Part shown: piece after piece, positions 29,101 through 38,440 of the stretch
Position numbering within the stretch: position 1 is the stretch's first letter
How the letters are laid out: each line of letters opens with the position of its first letter
NCBI GenBank assembly: GCA_911728435.2
Contig: OU452208.1
Coordinates: forward strand, 186,001-250,000
Direction: 5' to 3'
From: Apoderus coryli
Taxonomy: Eukaryota > Arthropoda > Insecta > Coleoptera > Attelabidae
DNA length: 64,000 nt
Program-made: the position numbers and the translations under genes
Notes under the pieces: generated by a model
What the model saw: only the letters and a program-made list of their open reading frames with translations
Told to the model about the DNA's origin: nothing
The model's database searches: none

Positions 29101-30800
29101 CTTGAAAGTTTAATTTTAAATAACAAAATTTTAGTAACAAAACGCGCTAAATAGTTCTAATTCGCTTTTTTATGCTTAATCTAATTTCTTTTGACTAATA
29201 AAATTTACTTTTAAATTCCAAGCGAGAAAACAGCTTTTTGGGAGCGATTTGAACGTTTAATTCTAAATAACAAAATATTAGTAACAAAACGCGCTAAATC
29301 GTTCTAATTTGCTTTTTTATGTTTAATCTAATTTCCTTTGCCTAATAAAATTTACTTTGAAATTCTAAGTGAGAAAACAGCTTTTCGGGAGGCATTTGAA
29401 CGTTTAATACTAAATAACAAAATTTGACTAACAAAACGCTCTAGTTCGTTCTAAATTGCTTATTTACGCTTAATCTAACGTATTTTCACTAATAAAATTT
29501 ACTTTTAAATTCTAAGTGACAAAAAAGCTTTTTGGCAGCCATTTGAACGTTTAATTCTAAATAACAAAATTTTAGTAACAAAACGCGCTAAATCGTTCTA
29601 ATTTGCTTTTTTATGCTTAATCAAATTTCTTTTAACTAATAAAATTTACTTTTCAATTCTAAGTGAGATAACAACTTTTTGGCAGCCATTTGAACGGTTA
29701 ATTCTAAGTAACAAAAATCGACTAACAAAACGCTCTAGTTCGTTCTAAATTGCTTATTTACGCTTAATCTAACTTATTTTCACTAATAAAACTTACGTTT
29801 AAATTCTAAGTGAGAAAACAGCTTTTTGGCAGCCATTTGAAAGTTTAATTCTAAATAACAAAATTTTTTATGCTTAATCTAATTTCTTTTGACTAATAAA
29901 ATTTACTTTTAAATTCTAAGTGAGAAAACAGCTTTTTGGGAGCCATTTCAACTTTTAATTCTAAATAACAAAATTTGACTAACAAAACGCTCTAGTTCGT
30001 TCTAAATTGCTTATTTACGCTTAATCTAACTTATTTTCACTAATAAAATACTTTTAAATTCTAAGTGAGAAAACAGCTTTTTGGCAGCCATTTGAACGTT
30101 TAATTCTAAATAACAACATTTTAGTAACAAAACGCTCTAAATCGTTCTAATTTGCTTTTTTATGCTTAATCTAATTTCTTTTGACTAATAAAATTTACTT
30201 TTAAATTCTAAGTGAGAAAACAGCTTTTTGGGAGCCATTTCAACTTTTAATTCTAAATAACAAAATTTGACTAACAAAACGCTCTAGTTCGTTCTAAATT
30301 GCTTATTTACGCTTAATCTAACTTATTTTCACTAATAAAATACTTTTAAATTCTAAGTGAGAAAACAGCTTTTTGGCAGCCATTTCAACGTTTAATTCTA
30401 AATAACAAAATTTGAGTAACAAAACGCGCTAAATCGTTCTAATTTGCTTTTTTATGCTTAATCTAATTTCTTTTGACTAATAAAATTTACTTTTAAATTC
30501 TAAGTGAGAAAACAGCTTTTTGGGAGCCATTTCAACTTTTAATTCTAAATAACAAAATTTGACTAACAAAACGCTCTAGTTCGTTATAAATTGCTTATTT
30601 ACGCTTAATCTAACTTATTTTCACTAATAAAATACTTTTAAATACTAAGTGAGAAAACAACTTTTTGGCAGCCATTTCAACGTTTAATTCTAAATAACAA
30701 AATTTGAGTAACAAAACGCGCTAAATCGTTCTAATTTGCTTTTTTATGCTTAATCTAATTTCTTTTGACTAATAAAATTTACTTTTAAATTCTAAGTGAG
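26200..30800. repeat. Higher-order satellite repeat of about 2.30 kb
   Basis: Two 240 bp segments at 26460 and 28764 encode the same 79-codon minus-strand translation and lie 2304 bp apart. A deleted-monomer junction, AACAAAATTTTTTATGCTT, recurs at about 27556 and 29858. The spacing there drops to 2302 bp, which is explained by a 2 bp deletion near 29101. Monomers with the short form AATAAAATACTTTTAAAT, missing three bases, are confined to 27.7-30.7 kb, so this is a locally homogenised domain next to the array edge. Confidence 0.83.
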
Positions 30801-31344
30801 AAAACAGCTTTTTGGAAGCCATTTGAACGTTTAATTTTAAATAACAAAATTTTAGTAACAACACGCGATAAATCGTTCTAATTCGCTTTTTTAGGCTTAA
30901 TCTAGTTTCTTTTGACTGATAAAATTTACTTTTAAATTCTAAATGAGAAAACAGCTTTTTGGGAGCCATTTCAACTATTAATTCTAAATAACAAAATTTG
31001 ACTAACAAAACGCTCTAGTTCGTTCTAAATAGCTTATTTACGCTTAATCTAACTTATTTTCACTAATAAAATTTACTTTTAAATTCTAAGTGAGAAAACA
31101 GCTTTTTGGCAGCCATTTGAACGTTTAATTTTAAATAACAAAATTTTAGTAACAACACGCGCTAAATCGTTCTAATTCGCTTTTTTGGGCTTAATCTAGT
31201 TTCTTTTGACTAATAAAATTTAGTTTTAAATTCTAAGTGAGAAAACAGCTTTTTGGGAGCCATTTGAACGTTTAATTCTAAATTACAAAATTTGACTAAC
31301 AAAACGCTCTAATTCGTTCTAATTTGCTTATTTACGCTTAATCT

Positions 31345-31516
31345 TGTTAAAGTTCGATAAACTACCCTAGTACTTAAACATTCTGAAATGATATTTGAAT
31401 AAAAAGAAATATAAACTTCTTGTGACAAAACTCAATAAATCTATTCTGACAATATTTTTAACAACAATATATATGACAATAACAATACTTGAATATATAC
31501 AGTGTAAACTTCAACA
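31345..31516 (-). repeat. 3' LTR of the copia element
   Basis: This is the left LTR on the plus strand, bounded by TGTTAAAG and CTTCAACA, the classic TG...CA ends. It matches the right LTR (35660-35832) except for five substitutions and a 1 bp indel. On the minus strand it contains a TATATATTC stretch close to its 5' end, a possible TATA box. Its outer side joins satellite monomer sequence directly. Confidence 0.96.
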
Positions 31517-34500
31517 CGTTCCCTTATTCAATGTATTGGTTACTCCCAATCGTCCTCGAAGTTCTTGCAGTCTCGGTTTGAATAATGGCTTAGTTACCAA
31601 ATCAGCGATTTGTGATTCCTCTTTATCAGAATTTGACCATCCACTACAAGTTCTCGAACAAAGAAATGTCTAATTCTGATATGTTTTGTACGCCGGTGAA
31701 ATTCAGGATTTTGCGCCAATTTGATTGCAGCTTCATTATCAACAAATAGAACTGGAACACTTTTCAAATTGTGAATTTCATTGAACAATCTCATTAACCA
31801 GACAAGTTCTCGAGCACCTTCACTTGCAGCTACAATTTCTGCTTCTGTAGTTGAAATTGCTACTGAAGACTGTCTTTGACTCATCCAAGATATTGCACCT
31901 CCTGCATACATACATACAAATCCAGATGTAGATCTCCCCGTAAGTTCATCACCTCCGTGGTCTGCATCAGTAAAACATTCTATAACGTTTTTATTTGCAT
32001 CGCGTTGATAAGTTATACCAGAGTCTAAAGTGCCTTTAAGGTATCGAAATATTCTTTTAACTTTAACAAAATCGGCATGACTAGGATTTTCTAGTGATCT
32101 AGAAACTACTCCTATAGCGTAGGCTAAATCTGGACGACTTCCAATTATTAAATACATTAATGCTCCCACAGCTTCTCTATAAGAAATTTCAATCACACTG
32201 GAATCTTCATCCTTCCCTGATTGAACATTTTCTTTCACAATCGGAGTGCTAACAGGCTTACATTCGCTCATAGAAAAGCGATCCAATACTTTTCTAGTAT
32301 ATGCCTGTTGGCTGACTTTAATAGAACCATCTGTACTATTTCTTTCAATTTGGAGACCCAAAAAATATGGAGCAGGTTTGACAGTAATTTTAAATTCATT
32401 TTCAAGATAATTTAAAAATTTTGATTTTAAGTTTTCATCATTTGATGCGAGAAGTCCATCATCAACATACAAACATAAAATCAAAGTACTACCATTTTCT
32501 TTCTTAATGAATAGACATGGATCTGCTTCTGTACTTTTAAAACCAAAGTTTGATAAAACATCTACAATGCGCTTGTTCCAACAGCGTGGAGCTTGCTTTA
32601 AACCATAGAGACTTTTCTTTAAAAAACACACTCTATCTGTTCCATCTTCAAACCCTTCTGGTTGTTTCATATAAATGTTTTCTTCTAGTGATCCATACAG
32701 GAAAGCAGTAGTTACATCAAATTGTGTAAGAGTCATATTATCGATAGCAGCAACACTTAATACACTCCTGATTGATGATAATTTTGCAACTGGACTAAAT
32801 GTTTGATCGTAGTTTTTACCACATTTTTGTGAAAAACCTTTGACCACAATTCTTGCCTTATATTCTTCAATAGAACCATCTGGATTTGATTTAATTTTAT
32901 ATATCCACTTACATATAATAGCTTTCCTTCCTTTAGGCAATTTATCTAAGATCCATGTTCCGTTTTCACTATGTGACTGCATTTCTCTTTCCATAGCAGC
33001 TTTCCATTGATCTTTATCATTGCTTCGGATAGCTTCATCAAAACTCTGAGGCTCATTACTCTCTAAAATATTTACAGCAACTGACATTGCAAAATCTTCA
33101 AATCTCGCAGGTTTACGTAAATTTGTTCTGTCTCTTAACTTTCTTCCACTACTTTCACTCGTATCTTCTTCAGTTATTGTGCTTCTATTATCTTCCAAAT
33201 CTTCAAAATTTTGTTCAATTTCGGGATTTTCTATTTCTAATCTACTTTCAGAATTTTCTTCAGGTTCGTTATGTAAATGTACTGGGCTTAATCTTGTTTC
33301 ACTAAGTTTTAATGGTTTTTCGTCAAATGTAACATTTCGAGATCTTATAACTTCTCCAGTTTCTTGACACCAAACTCTGTAACCTTCATAGCCTTCATAT
33401 CCAACAAGAATGCCTTTAGTTGCTTTCTTCTCTAGTTTTTTCCTTCTATGTTTTGGAATATGAGCATAGCATATAGTTCCTATTACGCGAAGATGGGTCA
33501 ATTTGGGTTTCTTTTGATACCAAACTTCATAGGGTGATTTATTATTAACACCTGAAACACCTGATATATTTAAAATATATGCAGCTGTTTGAATCATTTC
33601 AGCCCATAACTTTTGAGGTAATCCTTCTCTCGAATGCATTATCGATCTCGCTGTCTCGACCAATGTTCTGTTTTCTCTTTCAGAACATCCATTTTGTTGA
33701 GGCGAATATGGCATAGTAAGTCTATGGCGAATTCCATTTCTGTTTAATATTTGCTTAACAGAATGATTAACAAATTCTCCACCGTTGTCACTTAAAAGCT
33801 CCTTAACAACATAACCAGTAGAATTTATCTTTGCTAAAACTGATTTTAGATGTGTAGCTACTTCTGACTTTTCTTTCATAAAATAAACATAACGGAATTT
33901 ACTGTAATCATCTTTAAATAAGACAAAATATTTATAACCACGGAAGGAATTTTCAAATGGTCCGCATACGTCTGAATGTATTAGCTCACCTGGTGTGTTA
34001 GCTCTTTCTTTTGAACCAAACTTCAACACATGAGATTTGCCATAGACGCAGCCTTCACATACTTCGCTATCTAACATTACTTCAATTCCAAATTCTCTCT
34101 TTAAAATTCCCTTAACGTGTTTTTTATTCTGGTGTCCTAATCTTTCATGATACAGCTGAAGAACATTTTCAATCTCAACAACATTTGTTTCATTTTCTTG
34201 ATTTGGAATGATATTTTTCATGTCTAGCTTATAAAGTCCACCATGTATGATTCTTCTTCCAATCAAAATTATCTTTCCATCAATTTTAAAATAACAAATT
34301 TGTGACGTTGAAATAAATTCACTGTTTGTTCTTTTATCTTGTGCAGAAAGAACTGAGAACAAATTCTTTTTAATACTAGGAACGTACCAAACATCTTCTA
34401 AACGAATAAAAGTAATGTTTCCATTGACATTCGCTTCAACTTCAATCGTGCCTTTTCCTAAAGCGCTTATTTTATCACCATTTGCAGTTGTTACTGTATG

Positions 34501-35499
34501 ATGCTCACTAAAATATTGAAAATTAGTAAACAAATCACTTCTGTGACATATATGGTTTGTTGCACCATTATCTACAAACCAATGTTCATCATCAATATTA
34601 ACTGTTAAAACTGTTTCTGTCAAAGCCATTAGTGATACTCTAGTCTGTGCAAAATTACCTTTTTCAACGTTATCTACCTTAGGAGGTCTTCCATCAGCCT
34701 TCCATTTAAAACACTGTTTTACCATATGACCAGTCTTGTTACAATACTTGCAAATTATTTCTTTCTTCAATTTTGAATTCTTTGAAAAATTCTTCTTCTT
34801 CGTACCTTTTACCAAAAGAACTTCTTCTTGATTACTTTCTTCATTTTTACTTAACAATGCTTTCTCAAAAGAGCAAAGTTGAATTGTTAAATTTTCTACT
34901 GATCTTTCTGATTTTACCATCAGGGACCAACTTGACTTAAATGAAAAATAATCATCTGGTAAAGTTGACAAAATTTTGCAAAGTAACAATAAATCTGGTA
35001 AACCACAGTTACAGGTACTTCCATTTGTGGAATTTTCTTTTGATAATTCATATTGTCAATCACTCCACAAATTTTTGAGTTTAGAAACATGCGTCGAAAT
35101 ATCATCGTTAGCGTCTTTCTTATAATTGAAAAACTTCGTGCACAAATCATACGATTTTTCCTCAACAGCACCGTCATACAATCTATGAAGTTCTAACCAT
35201 ATATCTCTAGCTGTATTAAATCTCATAACTTTCTATAAAGTATCTTGTGTCATATTGAGAGTAAGCAAAAGCAAAGCATTACTATCAGCTTGATTAAAGG
35301 TAGCGAAATCTCTGTCATACTTGGTTTGTTGTTCATTTGTTACTCCTTCTGCAGGTAAAGGTAAAGGTTTTTGCAATTTACCTTCCAAAATATCATTTGC
35401 ACCTGGAACACTTCGTAACAAAATATTTAACTTAAACTTCCATGTACTCCAATTTTGTTTTCCTTCAAGCAAACCGATCTGAATTTTACTTGCATCCAT
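31511..35499 (-). pseudogene. Copia gag-pol polyprotein, broken by two stops and one frameshift
   Basis: Single frame starting at the ATG at 35499. Gag occupies about the first 170 codons and is interrupted by TAG at 35233-35235 (codon 89) and TGA at 35056-35058 (codon 148), both in the same frame as pol. An uninterrupted 1131-codon part follows (34989-31594). Numbering that part: CCHC zinc knuckle at 80-93; protease active site DNGA at 140-143, with Asn where Ser or Thr is usual; integrase zinc finger H281, H286, C311, C314; integrase DD35E triad D340, D401, E437; reverse transcriptase with YVDD at 841-844; RNase H acidic residues near 1008-1010, 1049 and 1084. Around 31622-31634 the frame shifts, and the usual copia C-terminus continues in another frame to a stop at 31511-31513 inside the LTR. 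The family makes the retrotransposon's particle protein, protease, integrase and polymerase. Confidence 0.95.
31517..31530 (-). other. Polypurine tract of the copia element
   Basis: Reading the minus strand, the bases just before the 3' LTR are AATAAGGGAACG. This is the expected place and composition for the plus-strand DNA priming tract. The shifted 3' end of the pol frame runs through it and terminates at the LTR's own TGTTGA start, so coding sequence and priming tract overlap. Confidence 0.6.
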
Positions 35500-35643
35500 A
35501 TCTTCTTCTAATTATTATTATTTTTAACTAACTTTTAAGTTTTTTTTTTTACATTTAGATATGTCTTACTGTCACTACTTGTCACAATTTTTCTTTTCTC
35601 ACAAATATCTATCTTCTCCAACAAAATTTAAGTCTTCTGGGAA

Positions 35644-35659
35644 CCACGCTCTGCTACCA
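35644..35659 (-). other. Primer binding site, initiator tRNA-Met type
   Basis: Immediately inside the 5' LTR the minus strand reads TGGTAGCAGAGCGTGG. Its first 11 bases complement the 3' end of eukaryotic initiator tRNA-Met (CTCTGCTACCA). Priming by the tRNA 3' end differs from Drosophila copia, which uses an internal half-tRNA. Confidence 0.8.
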
Positions 35660-35832
35660 TGTTAAAGTTCGATAAACCACCCTAATACTTAAATATTCTG
35701 AAATGATATTTGAATAAAGAGAAATATAAACTTCTTGTGACAAAACTCAATAAATCTATTCTAACAATATTTTTAACAACAATATATATGACCAATAACA
35801 ATACTTGAATATATACAGTGTAAACTTCAACA
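35660..35832 (-). repeat. 5' LTR of the copia element
   Basis: Right-hand copy of the 172-173 bp LTR, starting TGTTAAAG and ending CTTCAACA on the plus strand. It is upstream of gag on the minus strand, so it would act as the promoter-bearing LTR. The flank beyond it, starting GATATTTC, is not satellite sequence. Confidence 0.96.
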
Positions 35833-36146
35833 GATATTTCGCCTATTTTAAGTGTGTTTCTTCTTCTACATTGGAGCTCAGCTGGGTGTCAATTCTTGAA
35901 TACCGGAAATGAAATAATCGAGAGAAGTGCAACTTTGTACTAATTCAGTAGGTTGTGACTTGCTTTCTCAACCGAATGCTCTATTCGTAACATAAACTAG
36001 ATGTCGCCAAATATATTAGAGTTTTTTCACATTCGACATTAAATTTTACGAGAACGCTAAAATACCTAAAATTACGTTTAAGTTTACTTCAGAAGATAGA
36101 GAGTTACTGGAACTTTTACAAAGTCAAGCAGTAATAGTGCCGTCCT
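35833..36146. other. Unassigned spacer between copia and the TIR element
   Basis: I see no coding frame, satellite monomer or recognisable transposon end here. It is single-copy as far as this window shows. Confidence 0.5.
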
Positions 36147-37184
36147 GGGGGGCTTTATTTGAAATCGATGCAACTTTGCGTGTACGCAAATGACGTCACT
36201 TGCGATTACAAAATGGTGCACGGCTTATTTGAAATGCACTGCGAGCGATATGAATTTGCACCACTCGCAACTTTTGCGCATGGGGGTATACCGATCGCAA
36301 GTCAACTTTCGTACACGCAATGCATGACAAGACGTCAGTTTATTTTATTTTTGACATTTCACATCAAATAAATTTTAATTTTGATTATCGCGTGGTGGAT
36401 CTTTTAATAATTTTGTTAGTTTAAAAGTTCTTTTTTGAGTTATTTCAGTTGGTTTATGTTTTAAATATGAATTTTAAAAGATAATAATGTATTGCCTGGT
36501 CTTGAAGTGGCGGGATGTTAATTGGAATCGGTTTTTCAGTAAAATAATGAAAATATTAATCTGTATAAGGTATTCGATAAGAGAGTCTGTTGAAGTTTCC
36601 TTTGTAGTAGGATTTCTTGATACAACTGAAAAACTTTCATTTCGTATGTCGAGAAAACGTTATTTAAATTTATTGTGTATAATTTGAAGATAATCTAATG
36701 CTAGGAAGTCAGGAAGTAAAAAGTGACATTATTCTCAACAGTTTATTTTTAGCTATATATAGGTATATTAAATTATACACAATGATAGTAATAAATATGT
36801 ACATAATTACTACGTTGAGTATTAAATAAATTACTAATAAAAACAATCCCAAAAAACTAATATCAATTTAAAAAATTCTAACCTTAAAACATCAAACCAA
36901 TAACAAATATATGTCATCGAAAACATAGAATAAGAAAGCTACGTAGTTCTCTTATTCTATGTCGAAATTTCATAAAATCCAAACACTTGATTGGTTGATC
37001 TCTACAAAGATAACTGGCAACGTAGCGAGTGAGTGCATCTTTTGCATGCACGCAAGTAGGGATGCACACGTTTAGTCGCAATTTCAAATAAAGCTATTCG
37101 CCCAAAACAAGTTGCGCATACGAACAAATTAACGCAACTTTGCATGCACGTAAATATTTGCGATCGATTCAAATAAAGCCCCCC
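36147..37184. mobile_element. Non-autonomous DNA transposon, 1.04 kb, GGGGGGCTTTATTTGAA termini
   Basis: The left end reads GGGGGGCTTTATTTGAAATC and the right end, reverse-complemented, GGGGGGCTTTATTTGAATCG. Further in, both sides carry matching GCAACTTTGC and ACGCAAAT-type motifs with tracts of the form TTTATTTGAAAT, a subterminal repeat pattern. The inside is AT-rich and has no transposase; the short frames at 36159 and 36487 show nothing recognisable. I could not find a convincing target-site duplication (left flank CGTCCT, right flank TGACTG), so the superfamily stays open. It sits about 465 bp upstream of the RFC5 start codon and could contribute to or disrupt upstream regulation. Confidence 0.75.
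36924..36961. repeat. 38 bp near-perfect palindrome matching a P-like element terminus
   Basis: Each half is 19 bases and 17 of 19 pair: CATAGAATAAGAAAGCTAC against its mirror half. The first 18 bases, CATAGAATAAGAAAGCTA, also occur at 59067, just upstream of the THAP-type transposase. Imperfect TCGAAA repeats flank the palindrome on both sides. See the findings for the interpretation as a P-like excision footprint. Confidence 0.8.
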
Positions 37185-37649
37185 TGACTGTTATCTAACA
37201 ATAGGGATGGTTTTCGATGGTGAACACATAATTTGTTTAACTGTCACAGTTTGGTGAATGCGGCCGTAATATAGAGATATTGCATTTGCAAACAAATAAG
37301 ATTTTGCAGGTGAAAATAAAATAAGCTAAAAATATCCCCTATAGCTATTTTAATAAACTCAACCACTACCTTTATTAATATTTACTTTAATTTCTTAACG
37401 GCTCACGTTATTAACTGATAATGAAAACAAATAAACGCTTCAAAATGGCAGCGTGCATTCTGAAACCAAATTGGATGCGTACCATATTTTTCTGAGATGC
37501 GCACTCGTCGAAGCTCATTCTCCTTCGACATCATCTCTCTGGCCTCCCCAAACTCAGATCAGCTGGGCTGATGTGACATGATCAACTACCGTTTACCTCA
37601 AAATAGTAAACAAACTATTTGAATTTGTGATTTGAATTGATGTGCAGAA
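37185..37649 (+). promoter_or_regulatory. RFC5 upstream region, no defined promoter element seen
   Basis: This 465 bp lies between the TIR element and the RFC5 start codon and must hold at least part of the 5' UTR and core promoter unless transcription starts inside the transposon. I see no well-placed TATA box or unambiguous initiator. The last 150 bases are less AT-rich than the rest. Confidence 0.35.
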
Positions 37650-38440
37650 ATGGCAAAACAAGATAAAAGAGTTAATCTACCATGGTATGTATTTAAAATT
37701 AAAATACTATTAATATATAAAATCTATATTTGGGATAATAATGTTAATAGGGTTGAGAAATACCGTCCCAAAGCCTTGGAAGAGTTGGTTTCACATGAAG
37801 ATATTATCAAAACCAGTAAGTATATTTAATTGATATTATTTAAAACTTATTATCACATAATACAACTCTTAGTTGGTAGGTTTATTAAAGAAAACCAAGT
37901 ACCTCATCTCCTATTTTATGGACCACCAGGTACCGGTAAGACTAGTACTATTTTAGCTTGTGCCAAGCAACTTTATACCGCCGCAGAGTTCCCATCAATG
38001 GTAATATATTAATTAGTTAATGAATTCAATACAATATCAAAAAAGTATTGTCTAGGTTTTAGAATTAAATGCTTCTGACGATAGAGGTATCGGAATTGTC
38101 CGGGGACAAATTCTAACGTTCGCTAGTACAAGAACGATATTTAATTCCGGGTTTAAATTAATAATCCTGGATGAGGCGGACGCTATGACGCAGGACGCCC
38201 AAAATGCGCTTAGGAGAGGTAAAGCTTACCTAATTATTACTTGAATATACTTACCTTTAATGTATTATTTTTGGTTGTAGTGATTGAAAAATATACCGAT
38301 AACGTTCGATTTTGCTTAATTTGTAATTATTTAAATAAAATTATACCGGCATTGCAGTCGAGATGTACTCGATTCAGGTTTGGCCCGTTATCACGCGAGC
38401 AAATGCTCCCTAGACTGGAACACGTAATTGAGGAGGAAAA
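37650..38440 (+). CDS. RFC5: RFC5 exons 1-5 (AAA+ ATPase core)
   Basis: Start codon ATG at 37650. Exon 1 ends inside the Trp-12 codon (donor GTATGT at 37685). Exon 2 carries the EKYRPK box at residues 14-19, typical of RFC small subunits. Exon 3 has Walker A, exon 4 Walker B, exon 5 the sensor-1 Asn in [10 protein letters not shown] and the SRC motif. The four introns between them are only 55-66 bp, the small size usual for insect introns. Exon 5 ends at 38440 with donor GTAAGT. Confidence 0.95.

Larger units (their letters stand above)
1..31344. repeat. Satellite DNA array, 147-148 bp monomer, head to tail
   Basis: The whole segment is one tandem repeat. Successive copies of the anchor AGTAACAAAA start at 1, 149, 297, 444, 591, 739 and 886, so the monomer is 147 or 148 bp and about 210 copies fit here. 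All copies I read run in the same direction. Two main variants intermix: one with TTCGTTCTAAATTGCTTA and CTAACTTATTTTCACTAA, the other with TCGTTCTAATTTGCTTTTTT and TAATTTCTTTTGACTAAT. Shared landmarks are AACAGCTTTTTGG, AGCCATTTGAACG and TTCTAAATAACAAAATTTTAG. The array is very AT-rich with a GC-poor, A/T-tract structure. It starts before the window and ends inside a monomer where the copia LTR begins. Array size and monomer length suggest pericentromeric or other constitutive heterochromatin; that role is inferred. The short minus-strand frames of 79 codons inside it are not genes. Confidence 0.99.
31345..35832 (-). mobile_element. Ty1/copia LTR retrotransposon (non-autonomous by mutation)
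   Basis: A complete copia-type element on the minus strand: two LTRs of 172 and 173 bp, an initiator-Met-type primer site next to the right LTR, one long gag-pol frame in the order zinc knuckle, protease, integrase, reverse transcriptase, RNase H, and a short purine tract beside the left LTR. Integrase before reverse transcriptase is diagnostic of Ty1/copia. The LTRs differ by five substitutions and one single-base indel, so the insertion is fairly recent, but two in-frame stops and a 3' frameshift mean this copy cannot make a full polyprotein. There is no target duplication: the five bases outside the left LTR are AATCT and outside the right LTR GATAT. The left flank is satellite and the right flank is not. 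Confidence 0.97.

Noticed and set aside
4926..31008. Five minus-strand 79-codon open frames with nearly the same translation, suggesting a conserved small-protein family
   Set aside because: They are stop-free windows across two satellite monomers and recur only because the satellite blocks recur. There is no start context, and neighbouring monomers lack the frame.
1..31344. Repeat-spacer appearance that might suggest a CRISPR-like array
   Set aside because: There are no unique spacers: the whole unit is repeated, the genome is eukaryotic, and no cas-like gene is present.
1..31344. Possible CENP-B-like box around ATTCGTTCTAAATTGC
   Set aside because: It has the TTCG and the central A of the box, but the essential CGGG part is absent in every monomer I checked.
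31395..31673. Plus-strand 92-codon frame
   Set aside because: It runs through the copia LTR antisense to pol and has no independent support.
34920..35177. Minus-strand 85-codon frame in the copia gag region
   Set aside because: The true gag frame continues in phase with pol through one TGA. This frame is an alternative reading of the same bases.
36159..36687. Two short plus-strand frames between copia and RFC5
   Set aside because: They lie inside the GGGGGGCTTTATTTGAA element, show no motif and are of chance length in this composition.
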